64,000 bases of DNA from Phylloscopus collybita (lineage: Eukaryota > Chordata > Aves > Passeriformes > Phylloscopidae). The position numbers were made by a program, and so were the translations under genes. Below, in pieces: positions 12,201-25,100 of this stretch (position 1 is its first letter; each line of letters starts with the position of its first letter). The DNA lies in the NCBI GenBank assembly GCA_027886175.1, contig JAJNNQ010000133.1, positions 317,501 to 381,500 of the forward strand. The letters are read 5' to 3'. The notes beneath the pieces are model-generated. The model was given only the letters and a program-made list of their open reading frames with translations, was not told where the DNA came from and did no database searches.

Positions 12201-15200
12201 TTGACCAATGTGATTGAAGAAGTTTGTCTTTCTTCCACCCATTGGGTTGTTCTTTGTAGAATAGCGCAAAGGGAAGAAATTCCCAGAAATAAACGGAGTC
12301 AGTGTCAGCCTTCTGTGTCAGTCCGTGTGGTTGTGATCTTTAGCAGCATCGGTTAGCTGCTGCCTTTGCATTTTGGTCAGACAAAACAATCCCTCTAAGA
12401 CTGAAATTCAAGGACACCCTGCAGCCTCAGGCCCCAAAAAGTATGAACAAAAGTAAATTGGGAAAATGTGACTTCATTACCTGAAGCTGTATTGGAGGAT
12501 TAACCCCTGATATGTAAATGGACCAAACTTATTTCTGTCTGAAAGACTCATGGCCATTGTCCATCTTGGGTGTGTCCTCTGGGAGGCTTCTGACTGCCCA
12601 AGATGTGTCTGTTGAATGCTTTTAATAAAAAACCCAGTTTATTCTCTTGACATTGCCTAGCCTCTGTTCTAGGAAGCCACCCAAAGGCAATGCTGGGCTG
12701 CTCTGTTCCTGTGGGGGAAAGGCAGCAATATCCCTTCTTCAGTCCAGTGGGAAAAGGATCCTGTGGTCTGGGAGTGAGAGCTGGGGTTTTGTCAAACCAG
12801 GTGTGTCTCACCTGCAGAGAAATCACGCTGCCAGAGCCAGAACCTGTGGGTTTGGCATGGAAATGTTAGTAGGGCTGCTGAATAGTACCACTGCAATTCT
12901 GTGGTTCCTGAGAAGGCTGAAACATCATTCCCAGTATGTTCTGGCTGTTCCAAGCTAGGAGCTTTCCTGTTGTTTCCCTGCTCCAGGGGAGATTTTTACT
13001 GGATTTTGGGAATCCAATAAATCCAGTAAATTTTTTTTTCCCTGCTCCATGTCCCTCACTCAAGAGTTTCAGGGTGGAGAATTCCCTCTTAGCACGAGGC
13101 AGAGCTCCATGGGGCTGAGCTCCAAGGGTGTCCCTGGCCATCCTGGAGTGACTGTGACTCCTGGTGCTGTGTCTTGCAGACGAGGACAGCTGGAGTGACT
13201 GCGAGCAGGAGCCTGTCACCGTGGAGCAGACGTGGCGTGGAGACCCCGACAGCGAAGCTGACAGCATCGACAGCGACCAGGAGGATCCCCTCAAGTAGGT
13301 TGGGGAATTCAATTCATGTTACTTTTTTTTGGTGGGGGGGGGATGGATTTTTTTATCCAGCCTGGATAAAAAGCTCAGGGGGGAAACCTTCTGGCTCTCC
13401 ACAGCTCCCTGACAAGAGGCTGCAGCCAAGTGGGGAGTCAGGCTCTGCTCCCAGGAAACAAGGGACGGGCCTCAGGGAGGTTCAGATTGGAGATCAGGAG
13501 GAATTTTCTTCCTGGAAAGGGTTGTCAGGCATTGGAACCGCCCAGCAGGAGGGTGGTGGGGTCCCCATCCCTGCAGGTGTCCAAGGAATGACTGGATGTG
13601 GCACTCAGGGCTCTGATGGGGGTCGGTCACAGGTTGGGACTCAATCCTGGGGAGTTTTTATGGGATTCCATGGTGGCTGCTGCTTGCTACACACACATGT
13701 TCCCTGTTCTGGGCTGACTGTGGCTCCAGGGGACAGTGGTTGTGTTCCAAACGTGGCACTGTCAGGTTTTTTTTTGTGCTTTTATGCCCACATGGTTTGT
13801 TGGGTACTCTCAGGTCCTGGAGCTGGGGTTTTCTGGGAAGCACTTGCTGCTGATCCTCTTCCAGAGTGGAGTGCTCAGCAGCTTCTCTGGGTGATCCCAT
13901 CTCTTAAAAAAAGCCTGAAATGGAGTATTTCAGCTCATCACTTATTGATGGTGTAACCCAGAGTGTTCCCAAGAGCATCAGCGCTTGTGAGGGGGGAACC
14001 CCAGATAATAATAGTCTTGAGAGACCCCCACAGATTCAGAGAACCAAGCCTTGAGGGTCTCCCAAATCCTTGGGAGCGATCAGCCCTGAGGTACCTCCAA
14101 ACCCTTTGGAAGAGTAACCCTGAGAGACTTCTCCCCAACCTTGAGAGACCTCCACACCCTTGGTGGCAACAACCCCAAGGGACCCCCAGACCCTGAGGTG
14201 GGATCAGTCCTGAGGGATCCCCACACCTTTGGGGGTTCAGCCTTGAGAGACCCCCTACACCCTTTTGGAGAACAGCCCTGAGGGACCCCCAGACCCTTTG
14301 AGAGTTCATCCCTGAGTGGACCCCTAAGAAAAAAACCCTTCAGGGATCAGCCCCTGGAATGTGTGTGACAGCCTGGAGAGCAGGGATTGCTCCAGGTACC
14401 CTCAGGAATTTGTGGGACAGCCTGGAGAGCAGGGATTGCTCCAGGTACCTTCAGGAATGTGTGGGACAGCCTGGAGAGCAGAGATTGCTCTGGGTACCCT
14501 CAGGAATGTGTGGGACAGCCTGGAGAGCAGGGATTGCTCCAGGTACCTTCAGGAATGTGTGGAACAGCCTGGAGAGCAGGGATTGCTCCAGGTACCCTCA
14601 GGAATGTGTGGGACAGCCTGGAGAGCAGGGATTGCTCCAGGTACCCTCAGGAATGTGTGGGACACTCTGGAGAGCAGGGATTGCTCCAGGTAGCCTCAGG
14701 AATGTGTGGGACAGCCTGGAGAGCAGGGATTGCTCCAGGTACCCTCAGGAATGTGTGGGACAGCCTGCTCCCTGGCTTTTCCAGGCACGCTGGTGTGTAC
14801 ACGGCCGAGGAGGTGGCTCTGATCATGCGGGAGAAGCTGATTCGCCTCCAGTCCCTCTACATCGACCAGTTCAAGAGGCTCCAGCACCTGCTGAAGGAGA
14901 AGAAGCGCCGGTTCCTGCACAGCAGGAAGGGAGAGCACGAGGCCATCGGTGAGCCCAGAGCTCCTGCCTGAGGGTGTGCACAAAAATCTGATAAAAAAGG
15001 GGATTTGGGGCCTTTCTAGAGGCAGGTTTCAGAGCAGGGTAAGCAGACTCGGAGCTGGTGTTTTATTGAGGGGTTGGAGCGTGTCTGGAGCTGGGGAAGT
15101 GGCTGGAGCACAAAGGAAAAGGGTTTGGAGAGCTGAGGGAGCTGGGGAAGTGGCTGGAGCACAAAGGAAAAGTGTCTGGGGAGCTGGGGAAGTGGTTGGA

Positions 15201-18200
15201 GCACAGAGGAAAAGAGTCTGGATAACTGAGGGAGCTGGGGAAGTGGCTGGAGCACAAGGAAAAGGGTTTGGAGAGCTGAGGGAGCTGGGGAAGTGGCTGG
15301 AGCACAAAGGAAAAGGGTTTGGAGAGCTGAGGGAGCTGGGGAAGTGGCTGGAGCACAAAGGAAAAGGGTTTGGAGAGCTGAGGGAGCTGGGGAAGTGGCT
15401 GGAGCATAAGGAAAAGGGTTTGGAGAACTGAAGGAGTTGGGGAAGTGGCTGGAGCACAAAGGAAAAGGGTTTGGAGAACTGAGGGAGCTGGGGAGGGGCT
15501 GAGCCTGGAGAAAAAGGAGCTCAGGTGGGACCATGTCACTCTGTAACTCCCTGACAGGAGGGTGCAGCCAGGTGGGGGGGTCAGAATCTGCTCCTACAGA
15601 ACAATGGGACGGGAGGAAGTGGCCTCAAACTGTGCCAGGGGAGGTTTGGGTTGGACATCAAGAGGATTTCTTGATGGAAAAGGTGGCCAGGCATTGGAAC
15701 TGCTCAGGGAGGTGGTGGAGGGACCTTGGAGGTGTTCAAAGGACAACTGGACGTTGTACTCAGTGCTCTGGTGTGGTTGACAGGGTAGGGATCAGTCACA
15801 GGTTGGATTCTGACCCTGGAGAGCTCTTCCAGGCTGAGTGATTCCATGGTGCTGGTCCTGTGCCCGCAGATCCATATCACTGGAGTTCCAAAGCCTTGTG
15901 CATTTCTTTGCTCTTCAGAGCTTGCAGCATTGGCAGGAAATGAGCTATAATGTTTAATTCTGAGACAAAAGTGCTTATTTTGGACTGGGATTTCCTGTTT
16001 TTGCCTTTTACGAACAAAAAAAATATTCGTCCGTAAGGCCCTTGATGTGTGGACAGGAGTTGATTCCAGTAACACCAGTGCTCCTGTGCTGGCATATTCC
16101 TCCAGCTTTCCCTCTGCCTCTGCTGGGCATTCTCCCTGTGCAGAATATGCTCTTGGAAGCAGGAATTCCCAGTTTTCAGCAGAGGCAAAACCGAGTTGTG
16201 TAACCGATCCCAAGTATTGCAGAGCAGAGGACTCTTTTTTTTTTTTTTCTTTTTCCAGCACCATCCTTTTAATAGCTCATCCTGGAAAACGCCATCATTC
16301 AGCTCAGGCTCAAGTAAAAATAACCAGGAGTTTGGTACATACCAATTTTGCAGAACTCTTTTTAGCAAACGAGTCAGAGAAGAGCAGATCCTGAGTGTTG
16401 CCCTGTAATTATACCGGGAATGCTGGCGGGAAGCTTCCAGAACTTGACCTGGAATTTGACAAGTTTCTGTTCTGCTGCTGAAATCACAATGGATGGGAGA
16501 GTTGACTGGATTATTTCTGAAGGAGGTTTTAAAAATACTCCGTGGGCCCAGGCGCTCCTGGTGCGTGTGGAGAGGTCACAGGATAAAATTTTGGGATGGC
16601 ACCTGCACCGCCAGGCGTCACCCAAAGCTGCTCTTCTGTGGATGGAGCTCTCAAAACCCTCCATGGCTGATCTGCCTCACCACCCCCCAAAAAAAAAAAA
16701 AAAAGAAAATGGGCAGGTCTCTGGTTGGCTCTTTTCTCAAGATTTGGGTGGTTTGGAGTCCTTTGCCCTCTGAAAAGCCCCGAGCAAGAACCCAACGTTG
16801 TCTTCAGATGTTCAGTTTTGAAGGTTGTTGGTGTTGTTTATTATTTCTGATCTTTTCTTTTGCTCTGAGCCTGGCCAAGGTCTCTGCAGCTCGGGCATCA
16901 GTTTCAATGAGGCTCATTGAAACTCCAGTTTCAATGGAGGCTCATCACCTCTTACACCAATTGTTACATATCTATTATTTACAATTACACATCAATATCT
17001 ACAATCTACACTGAACAGGTCATTTCTACTCTGACCCAATCCCTCTAAAGCTACTTTGTGCCACCCTTACAGCAGAAGATGGAGATGAAGAAAAAGAAGA
17101 AAACCCCAGGGCACTGCCCAGAATCCTCCACCTTGTCCCCGTTCACCCCTATTCTAAAAACCCAAACATGCCAAACTACACTCTTCTCTGTCACACCTTT
17201 GAGGCTTGCAATTCCTCTCTCAATGTTGGAAGTCTTATCCCATGGACTGGAGTCAAAGCCAGTGTCCTCCTGGGCTCTGTGCCAGGGTCTCCAGCCCCCC
17301 TGTGCAGGTCTCAACCCCCCTGTACAGGTCTCCAACCCCCCTGTGCAGGTCTCCAACCCCCCTGTGCAGGTCTCAACCCCCCTGTACAGGTCTCCAACCC
17401 CCCTGTGCAGGTCCCCAACCCCCCTGTACAGGTCTCCAACCCCCCTGTACAGGTCTCCAACCCCCCTGTACAGGTCTCCAACCCCCCTGTGCAGGTCCCC
17501 AACCCCCCTGTGCAGATCTCAAACCCCCTGTACAGGTCTCCAACCCCCTGTGCAGATCTCCAACCCCCTGTGCAGGTCTCAACCCCCCTGTACAGTTTTC
17601 AAACCCCCTTTTGCAGGTCTCAAACCCCCTGTGCAGGTCTCCAACCCCCCTGTACAGGTTCCAACCTCCCTGTACAGGTCTCCAACCCCCTGTACAGGTC
17701 TCAAACCCCCCTGTGCATGTCTCAAACCCCCTGTACAGGTTTCCAACCCCCCTGTGCAGATCTCCAACCCCCCCCTGTACAGGTCTCAAACCCCCCTGTG
17801 CATGTCTCAAACCCCCTGTACAGGTCTCCAACCCCCTGTGCAGGTCTCAAACCCCCCTGTACAGGTTTCCAACCCTGTTGCTCAGGTCTCTTGACTCTCC
17901 CAGTTATCCAGAGGAATACCCTGGACTCCCACAGGCACCTGGGTGAAGGTTGCTGACTCTTCCTTTTATTTCCTGCAGGGAGCAGCCTCCTGACGGGGCC
18001 GGAGGGGCTGATGGCCAAGGAGAGGGAGAACCTGAAGAGGCTCAAGTGCCTGCGGCGCTACCGGCAGCGCTATGGGGTGGAGGCTCTGCTGCACCGGCAG
18101 CTGCGGGAGCGCAGGGTCCTGGCCACCGACGGCGCGGCCCAGCAGGTCCGTGGGGGACACCCTGGGTGCATCTCTCCTCTCCTGTCTCTCTGGGAATGAC

Positions 18201-21200
18201 TCCAGGCCCTGGCAGATAACACCCTTCCTGCCTGGGCAGCCCCACCTGCCACCTTTGCTGGGTTTGGAGAAGCTCTTGGGTTTGTTGAGGCTTGTGTGGG
18301 AACTCTTGGGTTTGTGGGAGCTTCTGGATCTTGGGTAGCTCCTGGGTCTGAAGGAGCTCTTGGGTCTGCAGGAGCTCTTGGTGTCTGAAAGCTGTTCAAG
18401 ACCCAAGAGCTCCCCAAAACTCACAAGGCTCCTGCAGACCCAGGAGCTCCCACAAATCCGGAAGTTTCCACAAAACCACCTTGAGTGCTGAAGTCAGTTC
18501 TGGGCTCCTCACAGCAAGAAAGACATTGAGGGTCAGGTCCAGTGAAAGGGGGTGGACTGGGGCACAAATAGGGTCTGGAAAACTCCTGAGGAGATGAGGG
18601 AGCTGAGGGGGCTCAGCCTGGAGAAAAGGGGGCTCAGGGTGTTTGGAGGCTTGAGGAGTTTTGGGAGCTCCTGGCTCTCTAGAAGCTCCTGGGTTGTGGA
18701 AGCTCGTGGGTTTATCAAGGCTCTCAGGTTTTTGAGATCTCCTGGGTTGTGGAAGCTCGTGGGTTTATCAAGGCTCTCAGGTTTTTGGGAGCTCAGGGGT
18801 TGTGGAAGCTCGTGGGTTTATCAAGGCTCTCAGGTTTTTGGGAGCTCAGGGGTTGTGGAAGCTCGTGGGTTTATAAAGGCTCTCAGGTTTTTGGGAGCTC
18901 TTGGGTCTGTGGGAGCTCCTGGGTCTAAGTGAGTCCATTCCAGTGCTTAAAGGAGACTTAATAAAAAGAGGAAGAGGGGGTTCCAAATAGCCTGTGACAG
19001 GGCAATTGGTTTAAACTCAGAGAGGAGAGGTTTAGGTGGGATATTGGGAGCAAACTTCTCCCTGTGAGGGTGGGGAGGCCCTGGCACAGAGACCCCAGAG
19101 AAGCTGTGGCTGCCCCTGGACCACTGGCAGTGTCCAAGGCTGGGTCAGATGTGACTTAGAGCAGCCTGGGCTAGCAGAAAATGTCCCTGCCCGTGGGCAC
19201 AGGAACTTGAGGAGCTCTAAGGTCTCTCCCAACCCGAAGCATTCCGTGGTTCCAGGCTCACACCACCCGCTCCAGCCAGCGCTGCTTGGCCTTTGTCGAT
19301 GACGTCCGGTGCTCCAACCCGTCCCTGCCGCTGACCCGGCACTGCCTCACGCGTATCCTTTCACCCTGGCACTGGTGTGGTTGTCCTTTCTCCCCCCCCC
19401 CTCTCTGGCCCTGAATCAAGGCCATGGGTTTGCTGTAGCCTTTGGTTTCAAGCAGGAGCCCAGAGGAAACGTCTCCCTGTCTGTTGGTGCTCCCATCCCG
19501 TGGAGCGGCCAATTCGTGCGGGAGCAACAAAGGGCTGGGCTGGCCCCAGGGCTGGGCTGGTCCCAGGTCTGGGCTGGTCCTAGGGCTGGTCCCAGGGCTG
19601 GTCCCAGGGCTGGTCCTAGGGCTGGGCTGGTCCCAGGGCTGGTCCCAGGGCTGGTCCTAGGGCTGGGCTGGTCCCAGGGCTGGGCTGGCCACAGGGCTGG
19701 TCCCAGGGCTGGTCCCAGGGCTGGGCTGGTCCCAGGGCTGGTCCCAGGGCTGGGCTGGTCCCAGGGCTGGTCCCAGGGCTGGGCTGGTCCCAGGGCTGGT
19801 CCCAGGGCTGGGCTGGTCCCAGGGCTGGTCCCAGGGCTGGGCTGGTCCCAGGGCTGGTCCCAGGGCTGGTCCTAAGGCTGGTCCTAGGGCTGGTCCTGCC
19901 ATGGCCTTCTGCGTCCAGAGCATCCAGGCAGGGTGGGCATTTCACTTGGAAGCAGAGAACCCAGGCAGGGCCTGAGCTGTGAGGGGTGTGCATGGATCCC
20001 CTCCAGGCACGGGGATTTCACCACCTCCCCCTGAGCAGCCCTTCCCATGTCTGACCACAATTTCCCTGGAAGAAAATCTGAATCTCCTGAAGCTTGAGGC
20101 TTTTCCGTGTTCTGTCCCTTGTTCTGTCCCTCTTCCCTTCTGATGCAGGAGTGCAGAAGGTTTGGGGAGCTGTTGCAGGGTTGGTGGCTGTTCCTTTGAA
20201 ATGGCTGTGCTCATTTAAATCCCTTTAGGGGCCTCTGAAAAAGAGGATTTTCCCCCCACACTCCCATTTTCTCTGGCATGAGGAGAACAGGAAGATTTTA
20301 ATCCCCAGAGCTTTCCCCCCCACCCGAGGACACACACATCAGAGCACAGCCTTGGGCATTTTGGGAAGGATCTGGAGGGGTAGTTCCAAGCCTGTTTGGA
20401 GCTGCTATGGCCCAGCTCAGTCTCTGTGACCTTCCAGAAGGTTCTTACGTGTGTGTGTGAACAGCCTTGAACTGTTCCACTTCCTAAATCAGCCTCAGCT
20501 ATTGGAGAGCCAGCACTGAAAGTTCCACTGGGATCCCCCAGCTCAGGGAAGACCCCCAATGTGGGATCCATGACCTGGGATTGCATCTGCTCCATCCACT
20601 CTTGTGGGAGTTTGGGTGGATGTGTCCAGGTTTGGATTGGGCTGGAGCTGCAGGAGGGAGCAGTGGGGTGAGTCATGACGAGTTCTGGCGCTGGGTCCAA
20701 GGGCTGGGTGAGGAGGAGCTTCTGGATCTCTGGGAGACCTTGGATTTGTGGGAGGTGCCGGGTTCCTGTGAGCTCTTGGGTTTATCAGAGTTCTGGGTCT
20801 CTGGGAACTTGTGGATTTGTGGGAGCTCCTGTGTCTGCAGGAGCCTCGTCAGTTTTTGGGAGCTCTTGGGTCTTGAGGAGCTTTCAGATTTCTTGGGAGG
20901 TCCTGGATTTTTGAGAGCCCCTGGGTTTGCTTTGTCCATGGAGCTGTTCAGTCTCCCCCAGCCCTGTACAAGGAGCTGGAAGCTGCCTTTGTTTCTCTCT
21001 GACCACCACAGACCTCGAAGTCAAGGCAGGAGAAATCCCATAAAACAGCCAGAGAAGCTGCTGCTGGCAGCTGGCGCTCCCGGGAGGGAGGGGAAGAGCT
21101 GGAGCTCTCAGCTGACTCTCACTGACACAAACAAGCTTTTCCTCGGGCAGCTGATAACATCTGATCACATCTGTGGCTTTTCGGGAGCCTCTTGGGCTCT

Positions 21201-22147
21201 GTTTGTTTCCAGGAGCTGGAATTGTTTGTGACAGGGCACTAAAGGGATGGGGAAAGGCTGGGGGAGACTCCAGATGGGAGCCTGGGATTTTTTTTTTTTG
21301 TCCTCTTGGCAATCTGTGCTTTTGGTTACCAGCGAAGTTGGTGCTGGAGCTGGGAGTTGCTCCAGGAGATGAAAATCTGCCTTCCCCACCCTCCTGTTCC
21401 CTCACCACATCTCTCCTGGGGTGTCCCAGGTCCTTCTTTCTTGGGCTGGGCTCTGACAGTGCTGCCAGCCTGGGTTAGGGCTCCCCACAGCCTGCCAGGG
21501 AGTGGATTCCTGAGAAATCCAGAGGAGAGGAGGGAAGGGTGAATCTCAAACCTGGACAGCTTAAGAAACTGGCTTAAACTTGGTGTCTTTTCCCAGTTTT
21601 ATGTGGGTTTGGGATTTTTTTCCCTCCTCCCACACTGGTGTGTGTGAGGAAATTGCAGTTGGGACAATCCTGGTTGGGAAGGGGTAGAGGAGGAGGAAGG
21701 AGTTGAAGAAAATGATGGAATGAAGAGAAAGAGGGATGGAAGAGGAGGAAGGGGTTGGAAGAAGTGAGTGGGAGTTGGAAAAGGAAGGGGTGGAAGAAGA
21801 GAAAGATTGAAAGAGGATGAAAAGGAGGAATGGAGTCAAAAGAAGATGGAGTTGGAGGAGAGGGAAGGGGTTGGAAAACGAGGATGGTCTCAGAATGGGG
21901 CTTGGAAGAAGAGAATGGGTGTGGGAGGAGGAGGAGGAGAGAGTTGGAAAGTGATGGGGTCAGAGCAGTCTGGGTTTTGATCTGTAGTTCCTCTGCCTCT
22001 GGATCATTCTGCAAGCGTGATACAATTGCAGCCGTTGTTTCTGCTTGGGATTAAAGGCAGGAAATCCCATTTACACCTCTGGCAGGAACAGGTTTTCCAC
22101 TGGGAAGATAGAAATCCCATAACTCAACTCCTGGCTGTGGAGAAGGC

Positions 22148-22194
<47 letters not shown>

Positions 22195-25100
22195 GGATCT
22201 CCCTGCCTGTGGGGCTGGAGCTGATCCTTTTCCATGGATGTCTGCAAACAAAAGTTAATCCTGTGCCTTTGTGACATCCAGCTGAGTATCTGAGTGGTTT
22301 CCAGGGATCCAGCCACATCTCCCAGCCCCCATGGGGGGATAAGGCGGGGAGGCTGTGCCTGTTTGTCCCAGATTTCCATCGTGGAAATTATGTCACCCAC
22401 ATCCCTGGCTGCAGTTGGGGTGCAGCTCTGGCCTCTGGATTCCTGACCTGGGAGAAGAAATGGGAGTGGGTTTAACACCGTGGTGAGGGGAGGGGGGAAC
22501 TGGGAGCATTTCCTCAAGGTTTTATCCCTCTGGATGCATCTCTGCCGCTTCCCTTGACCTCCCTTCTCCCAGATATCTGCCAGGACACAAACCAGACGCT
22601 CTTCAAGCCTTGCCAAGGCTCGGAGGAAGTTCCCTGCAACAAACCCGTGCCCGTCAGCCTGTCTGAGGAGCCCTGCTGCCCCCTGCACCTCCGCCTGCCC
22701 CCCCAGATGTACGTGCCAGAGCAGGTCCTGGCTGTCCCCCAGGAGCTGGGGGCTGCTCCCACCGAGCTCTACCTGAGCGCCGCCGAGCTCCAGCCCACCG
22801 AGAGTTTGCCCCTGGAGTTCAGCGATGTAAGTGGCTGTCAGCTGCTGCCCTCTCTGCCCAGCTGGAAGGTCTGGGGCTGCTCAACACAGGAGGAGCCAGG
22901 CCAGAGGAAGCCATGGAAAATGCTTCAAGGGCTGGAACAGCTCTGGAGCCGAGCTGGGGGGTGTCCAGCCTCTGGAGAAGGATCTAGGCAGGCTTTAGAG
23001 CTCCTTCCAGTGTCTGCAGAGAGCTGGAGAGGGACTTGGGACCAAGGATGGGAGTGCCAAGGACAAGGGGGAATGGTTTCCCACTGCCAGAGGCAGGGTT
23101 AGATGGATGTTGGGAAGGAATTCCTGTGAGGATGGTGGGACCCTGGCACAGGGTGCCCAGAACAGCTGGGGCTGCCCCTGGATCCCTGGCAGTGTCCAAG
23201 GCCAGGTTGGAGGGCAACCTCAGATAGTGGAAGGTGTCCCTGCCCATAGCAGGGATGGAACTTTACATTCCCTCCCAATCCAGAGCATCCTGGGATTCTG
23301 TGAAAATGCAGGGATGCAGGAGGTTTGGGAGCTCTTGCAGTTCCTTTGGAATGGCTTTGCTCATTTAAATCCCTTTAGGGGCCTCTTAAAAAGAGGATTT
23401 CCCCCCCTCCCCACACCCCCATTTTCTCTCGCATGAGGAAAACAGGAAGATTTTAATCCCCAGATTATTGTGGCATCATCCTGCACTGCAGCCAACTCAC
23501 TTCCAATGCTCAGGAATGCATTGAGGCAAAACCAAAGCCCCAGGATCCATGGGAGCTGCTCCTGTGAGCGAGGTGTCCCCTCAGCGTTTGGCTGCTCCTG
23601 AGGCTGTTGGAGGCAAACCTTGGCTGCACTCTGGAGTTTGGTGCTGCAGGAGGGATCCCAGCAGCAGCAGGAGCCTCATCCAGGCTGGGAGGGGGCTCAG
23701 ATCAGACCCCAACCCCTTTCTGTGCAAACAGGGGGTGGGTTTTTTGGGGGGTTAGAAAGGAAAAACGGGGCTGTTTTCCCCTCATCCTGTCCTTTGAGAG
23801 GGTTCCAAGCTCCCTCTGGAATGCTGCAGATCCCTGGAAGCTGCCGGGGGCATCTGTGTTGTGTCTGACATCACAGCAGGCTGGGGAAGTGCCACTCGTG
23901 AGTCACGGGAATCTCACCCTCGTGTCAAACCCTCCCTTGGGAGCCAAAACAAATCCCAGCCCTTCCCCTCCTCAGGGAGGGCAGATGGAGGAGCCCTCAG
24001 AGCCTGTCCATCCCCATCTGTGGTGTCAGGGCAAGTGGAGGAGGTGTGGCATCCTAGGAGAGGGTGGGGTTGTTCCAGGGGTCCCCTGGGATGTGTGTGA
24101 CACCCTGGACAGCATGGATTGCTCCAGGTACCCTCAGGAATGTGTGTGACACCCTGGAGAGCAGGGATTGTTCCCGGGATCCCCTGGAATGTGTGTGACA
24201 GCCTGGAGAGCAGGGATTGCTCTGGGGGTCCCCTGGGATGTGTGTGACACCCTGGACAGCATGGATTGCTCCGGGGGTCCCCTGGAATGTGTGTGACACC
24301 CTGGAGAGCAGGGATTGCTCTGGGGGTCCCCTGGGATGTGTGTGACACCCTGGAGAGCAGGGATTGCTCCGGGGGTCCCCTGGAATGTGTGTGACACCCT
24401 GGAGAGCAGGGATTGCTCCAGGTACCCTCAGGAATGTGTGGGACACCCTGGAGAGCAGGGATTGCTCCGGGGGTCCCCTGAGATGTGGTCAAAACCTAGA
24501 GATGGGCAACTTGACTGCTCTGGGGGTCCCCAGAAGGGTGTGGCTGGACCCTTGCTCGAAGCCATTCCAGGTGCTCGAGGGACACTTTGGGGACATCACA
24601 CTGGGTGTGTCCCACGCCTTGTCCTCAGCAGTGCCAGCCAGGCTCACGGCATTCCAGGAGAAGGAGGAGGTTCCTGGGGTGTGTTCCTGCCTTCTGGCCG
24701 GGGGTCTCACTGGCATGGTGCCCACTCCTCCTCCTCCTCCTCCTCCCTGCCTTCCTCCCTTCCCTGCTGCTTCAGAGGATCGGAGACCCCTCCTGATGAG
24801 CCGCTCTGCTGTTTTCCCTGCCAGGACCTGGACGTGGTGGGCGATGGGATGCAGTGCCCCCCATCCCCTCTGCTCTTTGACCCTTCTGTCACCCTCAACC
24901 CCTCCCTGCGGGACATGGCCGAGGCTCCCATCGACATCCTGGCCCTGGAGGAGCCGGACAGGGGCAGCTCCTCCACCCCTCTCCTGCCTCCAGCCGAGGG
25001 GTCTGCACAGGTAGGGCTGCAGGGACTGCCCCCCACCCCTCCCAGATGGGGATTTTTCCCCCCCCCCCTTCCTCCCTCCAGGCTGACAGGTCCATGGGGG

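Larger units (their letters stand above)
19353..22572 (+). other. KANSL2: U12-type (minor spliceosome) intron of KANSL2
   Basis: The donor is C|GTATCCTTTC, an exact match to the U12-type 5' splice site consensus (GTATCCTTT). It also differs completely from the U2-type donors in the neighbouring introns. Near the 3' end, TCCCTTGAC (22550-22558) differs by one base from the U12 branch-site consensus TTCCTTRAY. Its branch A (22557) lies 15 nt from the end of the AG at 22571-22572. The splice restores the reading frame (CLT|HICQDTN). The intron also contains an H/ACA snoRNA 52 nt from its donor. Confidence 0.85.

Noticed and set aside
12225..12390. Possible third snoRNA (SNORA34) in KANSL2 intron 3: stem AGCAGC/GCTGCT at about 12342-12361 and 'cagACAaaa' after it
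   Set aside because: The sequence is unique and structured, and SNORA34 is expected somewhere in this gene. I could not find a basal stem closing next to the ACA or a well-placed H box, so I do not list it as a gene. A covariance search of introns 2-6 would decide.
16890..17250. AT-rich stretch (tctattatttacaattacac and on) resembling an avian LTR fragment
   Set aside because: No TG...CA ends, target-site duplication or retroviral coding sequence could be seen. A library search is needed before calling it an endogenous retroviral LTR.
14340..17890. Regularly spaced repeats that might suggest a CRISPR-like array
   Set aside because: The repeats are directly adjacent without unique spacers, in introns of a vertebrate gene; they are minisatellites.
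17058..17956. Three overlapping + strand ORFs of 246-278 codons plus minus-strand ORFs
   Set aside because: They are translations of the 21-bp minisatellite in all frames (repeated VQVSNPP / LYRSPTP / CTGLQPP). A multiple-of-three unit without stops explains them. They sit inside a KANSL2 intron.
24540..24630. Another hairpin followed by ACA (ccc...gggACActt) in KANSL2 intron 8
   Set aside because: The hairpin is only about 40 nt, has no H box at the right distance and no paralogue; it is probably chance.
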